Source: Hyaloscypha bicolor E (lineage: Eukaryota; Ascomycota; Leotiomycetes; Helotiales; Hyaloscyphaceae). Taken from it: DNA of 64,000 nt. The notes beneath the pieces are model-generated. The model saw nothing but the letters and a program-made list of their open reading frames with translations. It made no database searches and was not told where the DNA came from. The number at the start of each line of letters is the position of its first letter. Within the stretch, counting starts at the first letter, position 1. The position numbers and the translations under genes were made by a program. Positions 57,915 through 64,000 of this stretch are shown here, piece by piece. The stretch is from positions 1,209,308 through 1,273,307 of the forward strand of contig NW_020194684.1 in NCBI RefSeq assembly GCF_002865645.1, in the 5' to 3' direction.

Positions 57915-60768
57915 CTCTAATATAAACTAATTATTCCCAAATAAATAAAGGCTTTTAATAAAGTAATATTAAATATAATTAGAAAGATAATAGTATTTAA
58001 TATAAATATTAATAATTATTATAAATCTTATTTTTTTTTTATATAATTCCTAAAATCTTTAGTTTAAATATAATCTTAAATATATAATAGCTTTATTTAT
58101 AAAATATATAAATATATAATTTAAGATTAAAGTTATTTATTTTATTATTAGAAACCTTAATATAAAATAAGATAAATATATTACTAATTTCTAGCCTATA
58201 AATAATAAATTATATATAGGTTTTAGTAACTTTATTTTCTTATTTAATAAAGAAAAGTAAAAAGAGAAATATAAAAGTTTTTTTTAGCTAGTCTAGTAAA
58301 TATTTAAAAAGCTCTGGCCTAAAAGAAAAAAATTAATTCTTATATAAAGCTTCCGAAATAATATAAAAGCTGTTAAAAAGTATTTTATTTAATTAAAGTA
58401 AAGAAGTTATTATTTATTTAAAGTTAAGAAATTAATTATTAAATTAAATTAAAAGAAGTTAATAAAAAAGAACTTATTATATTATAGGACCTATTATATA
58501 ATATATCTCGAGATAAGCTTCTAGTATTACAGAAGATACTTATAGAACTATTAAATAAAGAATTTATTTAAATAAGCTACTTTTTTATTATTACTTTTAT
58601 TCTTTTTATATAGAAACCTAATAGAGAATTATAATACTATATAAATTACTAGGGCCTAAATAAGCTTATAAAAACCAGTATTTGCTTTTATTAATTTATA
58701 AAATTCTTTAAAATATTAGAAAAATGAAATAATTTATAAAATTTAATATTATAATAGTATTTTATAAGATTTATATTACCGAAAAAAGAAAAAGAAACGG
58801 CCTTTTATATAAGATATAAACTTTATATATAATTAGTAATTTCCTTTAATTTAATAAATACTTTAAATATATTTTAGAAATATATTAATTATATTTTTAG
58901 GGATTTCTTAAATAAGTTCTATTTTACTTATATAAATAATATTCTAATTTATTTATTAGAATTAAAAGAAAAGTATTATAAATATATATAAAAGATTCTC
59001 TAATAACTTTAAGAAATAGATCTATAACTAAATATTAATAAATGCGAATTTGAAATTAAATTAATAAAATATTTAAAGTTTATTATAAAAACTAGAAAGA
59101 ATATTTATATAAATCTAATAAAAATTAAAGCTATTTTATATTAGAAAGCCCTAAAATTAGTAAAAAATATATAAAATCTTTTAGAATTTACTAATTTTTA
59201 CTAATATTTTATTTGGGAATTCTCAGAAATTATTTAATTATTATTTAATTTTATATATAAGAACCGGGTATTTTTATAAATAAATAAAATAAAGGCGATT
59301 TTCTAAAAACTTAAGAAGATATTTATTTCGGCTCTAATACTAGTATAATTTAATTATAACCGGGAAATAATTCTTAAAATAAATTCTCTTAAATAAAATA
59401 TAAATAGTATTTTTATATAAATTAATAAAAAAATATTTTATAACTCTATATATTTTTCTCGAAAAAGAATAATTTTGCGAAATATAATTATAAGATCTAT
59501 AATAAGGAAATGCTTGTAATTATTTATTATTTAAAGAAATAAGATATAAAGCTAAGAAATATTTACTAGTTCGAGATCTAAATAAACTATAAAAACCTGA
59601 AATACTTTATAATAATATAGAAACTTACTAAATAGCAAATAAAATAGTTTCTAATTCTTGTATAATATAACTTTAAAATATTATAATTATTAAAGCCGGA
59701 AACCCTTAATAACTTCTCTAAGAACTCGATTCTTATAATACTAGTATAAATAAGAAAATAAGTTAAAAAGAAATCTATTCGGGTTTTTAAGCTAGACCTA
59801 AAAAATTAAAATTAAGAAAGAAATATCTAGTTAGAAACTAATAAAATATAAAGACCTAATTTAAGAATATAAACTAATAAAGAAAAGAAAAATAAAATAA
59901 GAGCTATAATAATAATAAATAAATAAAATAGTAAATAAGAAATAATACTTAAGATATATTATAAAAGCTTTAATATAATACTCTAAAAAAGAATAAGCTA
60001 TATTAGACTATAATTAAAGTAATATAAGAAAAGAAATAAATATTTCTAATTAATTTAAAGATTAAAGTATTAATAAAGAAATACTTATTATTTTAGTTAA
60101 AATAATTTCTTTTCTAAAAATAATAATAGATTTCTAATTTAAAAAAGCTTTATATAAAGCTAATTTAATAGATTTATAACTCGATTTAATATAGCTATTT
60201 AGAATAAAATATTATAAGTACCTTTTTATATAATAATTCTTTTAGCCAAATATAGTAAAATAAATATACTAGTTTATATAGAATTATAATACTTATAGAA
60301 GAAATAAAATATAGAGAAACTATTATTAGAGGTTTCTAAAGCCTCTTCTTATTTCAAATCAAATTTAGTAAAAGATCTTAATTAATTTTATAATAGAACT
60401 TCTATTAAATAAAAAGTATATTAATATAATAGTTCTTATAAATTATTTAGAAAAAGAAATAATACTTGAAGCTATAATAAATATTATAATAGAAATAATA
60501 ATAAAGTAATTTATAAGAATGTATTACTATTAGTATAGGCTTTTAAAAGTAATAGTCTCTAATTAAGAAAAGCAATTTATAGAAATATTATAAACCAGAA
60601 TATATAAGCTATTAAATATTACTTATTAATTATTTATAATATATTATTTTGAAATAAATAGATTTATAGAAAAATTAAATTAAATAATTAAGATCTTTCT
60701 TTATATCTTTATAGACTATAATTAACTAAATTAGACAACTTTCTTATTATATATTTATTGGTATAGCT
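57915..60768 (+). pseudogene. 3' part of pol of element C
   Basis: Continuation of the protease, then RT (58430-59200), RNase H (about 59400-59700, with IYNKEMLVIIYYLK) and low-quality integrase text to 60768. KPNRELYYI (KPNGGLRFC) and YINNILIYL identify RT. Very heavy RIP. Confidence 0.65.
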
Positions 60769-61068
60769 GTTCCTTTGGGAGTCACGTGCGTAGTCACGGG
60801 ACACGGGACACGGGACATGAGCAATGGAATATAGGTAATAGGATATAGATAATGGGATATGGGATAAGGGATATAGTTATATAACCTCGCATTCTATTAG
60901 TGACTCGACTAGTAGCTAGTCCCTATTAGGCTTAGCAGATTTAGGGATTATATATTAATACTATAATACTGCGATTCTTATTTCTAAATAATAACTTTAC
61001 TAACTTATATAAATAGTATTCCACGATTATATAATAGTACTATATATTTCTAATAAACTAATACTAAT
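60769..61068 (+). repeat. 5' LTR of copia element D
   Basis: Starts TGTTCCTTTGGGAGTCACGT and carries a short array of GGGACAC units and ATAGGTAATAGGATATAG-like repeats. It matches the reverse complement of 28208-28484. It is less RIP-damaged than that copy. The 3' edge is approximate. Confidence 0.75.
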
Positions 61069-61152
61069 TAGTTTATATATATAGATTAGATAGTAAGAAG
61101 AATTAAGCTATACTTGCTCAAGATTCGGTTTCTTGGGGGCAAAGCTATTATT

Positions 61153-61330
61153 CTATATTAAAGAGGAGATAACTATTAATTACCTTTACCTGTAATTCGG
61201 TTTTATAGGAAGAGAAAGATACTTAATCTTACTAAGGCCTAACTAAGCTATATTAAAAGAGAGAAACAATAGTCGCCTTTGCCTATAATTTGGTTCTATA
61301 GGGAGAAAAGACACTAATTCTTACTAATTA
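61153..61330 (+). repeat. Tandem duplication (~95 bp) in the leader of copia D
   Basis: Unit 1 starts CTATATTAAAGAGGAG (61153) and unit 2 CTATATTAAAAGAGAG (61248). Both contain CCTTT(A/G)CCT(G/A)TAATT(C/T)GG and a GGGAGAAAAGA-like block. It lies between the LTR and gag, where the primer-binding and packaging region should be. Confidence 0.8.
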
Positions 61331-61629
61331 CTAAACGATTAGCCACTTAACTATCTAACTATTCTATAAAATTACTTTCTTTATAAAAAATTATCCTCCT
61401 TATAACTACCTGAATATCTGGGGCTTTTGAGCTTTAGAACTATTAAGTTCTTCCGGAATCTCGATATTTTACTCCTTAAATTTCACTTCCTAAATTTCTT
61501 GTTATAGACGAAATTTTTATCTCGAATATAATAACTCCCACTCACCTATCTTATAAACTATTCTTTTTTTTACGAATCTACCCTCCTTATAAATTACTAT
61601 ACCTCGAACTAGATATAAGCCTACGGAAT

Positions 61630-64000
61630 ATATAATAGCGGAACCTACTATAGCGGACGATTTCTTTATTAGATCCGTCTAATCTAATTACTTCGTATTT
61701 ATAGGGACTAATAATTTCAAGGAAATAGTAATAAAATAGAGATATAAAATTAATCTAGATACTGCTATAATATATAAGATATCTGAGTTCTTAGATACTA
61801 AGCTATTTTAATATATTCTCTATAAAATAGTTAATAATAATCTTTAGAAGCTATTTAGATATAACTTTAAGAACTTTATTTATTAAAGGAACTTTAATAA
61901 GTTTAAACTCCCGGAGATACTATACCTATATAAGGTTCTTTAGTATGGCGGCATATATATATAATAGAATACTAGTACTCTTATTATTATAATTACCCTG
62001 CTTTCTATTATTAAGAAAGATATATAGTATATCTAAATAAATAAGGATTTATTAGTAGCTAGACTAGACTTTATTAAGGAACTAATTCTATTAGGCTTTA
62101 TTACTCTTACTAAGAATAAGTACTTAGAACCTATTATCTTTAATATTTTTATATTACTATTACTTTTTCTATCTCTATATCCTATATCCCTACCAGATTT
62201 ATATACTAGTATAGAAGCTTTAGGAGCAAATAGTATACTTCTACTAGCCCTATTACTACTACTAGTTCTACTATTACTACCGTAACTATATCCGAATATC
62301 CCCTAATTACCTTTAATTATAAGACTTATTAGAGAAGTTACTAAAATCTATACTAAAAAGTAAAAGTATAATAGATCTAATAATAATTTTAACTATAAAC
62401 TTATTATTTTCCTTAATATTTACTAATATATAGAGCTTCTATAAGAGGGACTAATACGAGCTTTTCCTACTATACTAAAGGAACTAGCTTAAGACTACTT
62501 CTATAGTAACTAGCTCTCTTAATATATATATAAAGAGGCTTATATTAATATTTATAGCTTCTTTAAAGGCCCTGAATTCAAATATCGAAATTTAGATATA
62601 TAGAACGCTACTATATTAGCTTCTATAATAGCTAAATTCCCGGAAAAAACAACTTTTAAGACTATTTAACTACTAATTAATAAACTATATTAACTATAGT
62701 ATAGTCTTATATCTAACTTATAAAATACCGAATTCTTTTATAATAAAATTATTACCTCTTACTAAGGCTTCCGGGCATATAGATATATAATCTCAGATTC
62801 TCCTATAAATCTCGGCTAGCTTATTAATAAGCTCTAGTCATTTATTACTATATATAAGAGTAAATAATAAGCTAATTCCGAAATCTTCTTTACTAATTAA
62901 TAATACTATTCTTAGAACTCTTTAAGCTATTATTTCTCCGGAAATTATTAATATAAATCCAGCCATAACTTCGGAACCTGTAATAACTACTTCAAGCCCT
63001 ATAATTATAATAATTATATCCCGAAGTCGTGTTTTATATATAAAAAGCCCGAATATTACTTATAGAAGTATATACCAGAGGAATAAGAGGCTAAGAAAGC
63101 TCGATTTAGAAATAGAAATATCTATTAGTTCAGATTCCGAAATACCCGCAACTTTAATAAATGCTTTAATAATGCTTATATATAGTATATTACTAAAGCT
63201 AAAGATAAAGAGGGTAATAAAAGTAGTAAGAACAAACTAGTAAATAATGCTTTTAAGGCTTTATTAGCGGAAATAGATAAAGAAGAGAAATACTACTCAG
63301 ATTCCTACTTTACTTTAGTTAAGAGCTTTTTAGCCGCTTCTACTACTTTTACTCTACTAATAACTATAGCTAATACCCTTATAAATAACCTTACTTCCCT
63401 TTCTTTTATATACCAGATAATAGGCGAAAACCACGTATTAGAGCCTATTAAACCCTTAATAAAAGACGCCCAGACTTTTATAGTTAATAGTATATTAAGA
63501 TATAATACTTACTGCTTTTACGGAATTATAATTAATACCGGAGCCTCTAGATACTTAACTACTAGTTCTAACTAATTTCAAGCTCTCTAGTAAACTAATA
63601 ATAGTATTAAACTTAATAAAACTACTAAAGATCAAGTTAATATCTAGTTTAGTATTAAATCTATATCTTTTATTAGATCTATAATAGTAAATATACTAAT
63701 TAGGCAAGTATAATTCCATATTACGCCTTTAAAGACTTTATTTTTGCTTAGCTTAGCTAATATAGATAAGCTAGAAGTCTATTTTAATAATCTCACTAAT
63801 TATCTTATTACTTCTATTAGAAAATATATACCTATAATATAATATTTCGGATACTTTTTCCTGCTTTGAAATATTATATTATAAGGCTTTATTTCCGAAT
63901 TATTTACTTATAATTCCTGCTTTCTTATAAAGGTCGAATTATAATATTTATACCGTTATTTTAGTTATTTATTTATTAGTAAGCTCCGAAACATACTAGA
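61630..64000 (+). pseudogene. gag-pol of copia D: gag, protease, pre-integrase domain
   Basis: The plus frame holds gag text (FIKELILLGFITL and others), a gag end with FRNRNIYQF, and protease INTGASRYLT at 63531-63560 (from IDTGASRYST). It continues KLNKTTKDQVNI, LLSLANIDKLEVYFNNLTN and, at about 63920-63990, VELYLYRYFSYLFISKLRNI, the gag_pre-integrase motif (LHRRFGHPSV.RLRN). Stops are RIP-type but fewer than in E. Truncated by the window. Confidence 0.82.

Larger units (their letters stand above)
43880..60768 (+). mobile_element. Gypsy element C (outermost of the nest, oldest)
   Basis: Two pieces: 43880-45248 (gag and start of protease) and 57915-60768 (rest of protease, RT, RNase H and part of integrase), separated by element A. 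Protease text LFLILVIINKKYFIQILINT breaks at 45248 and its continuation (NL, then IIP, KAFNKVILNII) resumes after 57914. RT text LLVLQKILIELLNKEFI is at about 58517-58570, and YINNILIYL (from Y-x-DD) near 58930. The duplicated ATAAT at 45244-45248 and 57910-57914 marks the insertion of A. Its 3' end is cut by copia D. GC is lower than A or B, so it took most RIP. Confidence 0.8.
60769..64000 (+). mobile_element. Copia LTR retrotransposon D, 5' half (cut by window end)
   Basis: 5' LTR, a leader with a ~95-bp tandem duplication, gag and the start of pol run up to the window end. Same family as E. It lies directly against the truncated 3' end of gypsy C, and it probably inserted there. Confidence 0.82.

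Noticed and set aside
1..64000. Mitochondrial insertion as the reason for the high AT content
   Set aside because: The bias is specific to CA/TG loss on both strands and the proteins are nuclear transposons and host genes.

Overview
The window looks like a heterochromatic, transposon-rich block from a filamentous ascomycete (Pezizomycotina), with class Leotiomycetes as my best guess from the style of the gypsy and copia proteins. Most of it is very AT-rich. CA and TG dinucleotides are almost absent and TA is in excess on both strands, which is the mark of repeat-induced point mutation (RIP, CpA to TpA). In nearly every recognisable protein frame the stops are TAA/TAG codons explained by CAA/CAG or TGG, and conserved residues are changed by C:G to T:A transitions (YLDD to YLNN, Cys or His to Tyr, Asp to Asn). 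I see one convincing intact gene, a HET-domain gene at 34543-36189 (-), in a GC-normal island.

Layout. 1-8.7 kb: RIP-degraded Ty3/gypsy element (-). 8.8-9.73 kb: an unrecognised RIP-broken reading frame (-). 9.74-12.4 kb: GC-normal, gene-poor island with a dispersed ~90-120 bp repeat. 12.4-16.4 kb: relics of host-type genes, namely a MADS-like fragment, a RIP-killed copy of the calcium sensor NCS-1/frequenin with introns still visible, and a 2EXR-family gene. 16.4-25.9 kb: two copies (same strand) of a DUF3435/C2H2 tyrosine recombinase of the Starship 'captain' type. The right copy is full length and the left is truncated. Between them lies a 4.84 kb segment with inverted termini and TA duplications that contains a dead HET gene. 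25.9-28.2 kb: hyper-AT sequence without an identifiable family. 28.2-30.6 kb: 3' half of a copia element (-). 30.7-34.1 kb: hAT element (-). 34.1-37.0 kb: GC-normal island with the intact HET gene. 37-38 kb: Tc1-like fragment. 39.36-41.66 kb: complete but dead piggyBac element with TTAA duplications. 43.9-60.8 kb: three-level nest of gypsy elements. Element C carries A in its protease region, and A carries the chromovirus B in its integrase; both insertions have exact 5-bp duplications. 60.77-64 kb: 5' half of a copia element (+) of the same family as the 28 kb copy, cut by the window end.

How it fits together. Retroelements and DNA transposons piled into one another and RIP struck them in rounds, so the older layers have lower GC. 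The most unusual part is 12-26 kb. A captain-type recombinase sits at one edge reading inward over a stretch of host-type genes (HET, 2EXR, NCS-1, MADS-like), all inactivated. This arrangement suggests a fossil Starship-like element or a RIP-silenced segmental duplication. All family calls are by eye from translated motifs; no database search was run.
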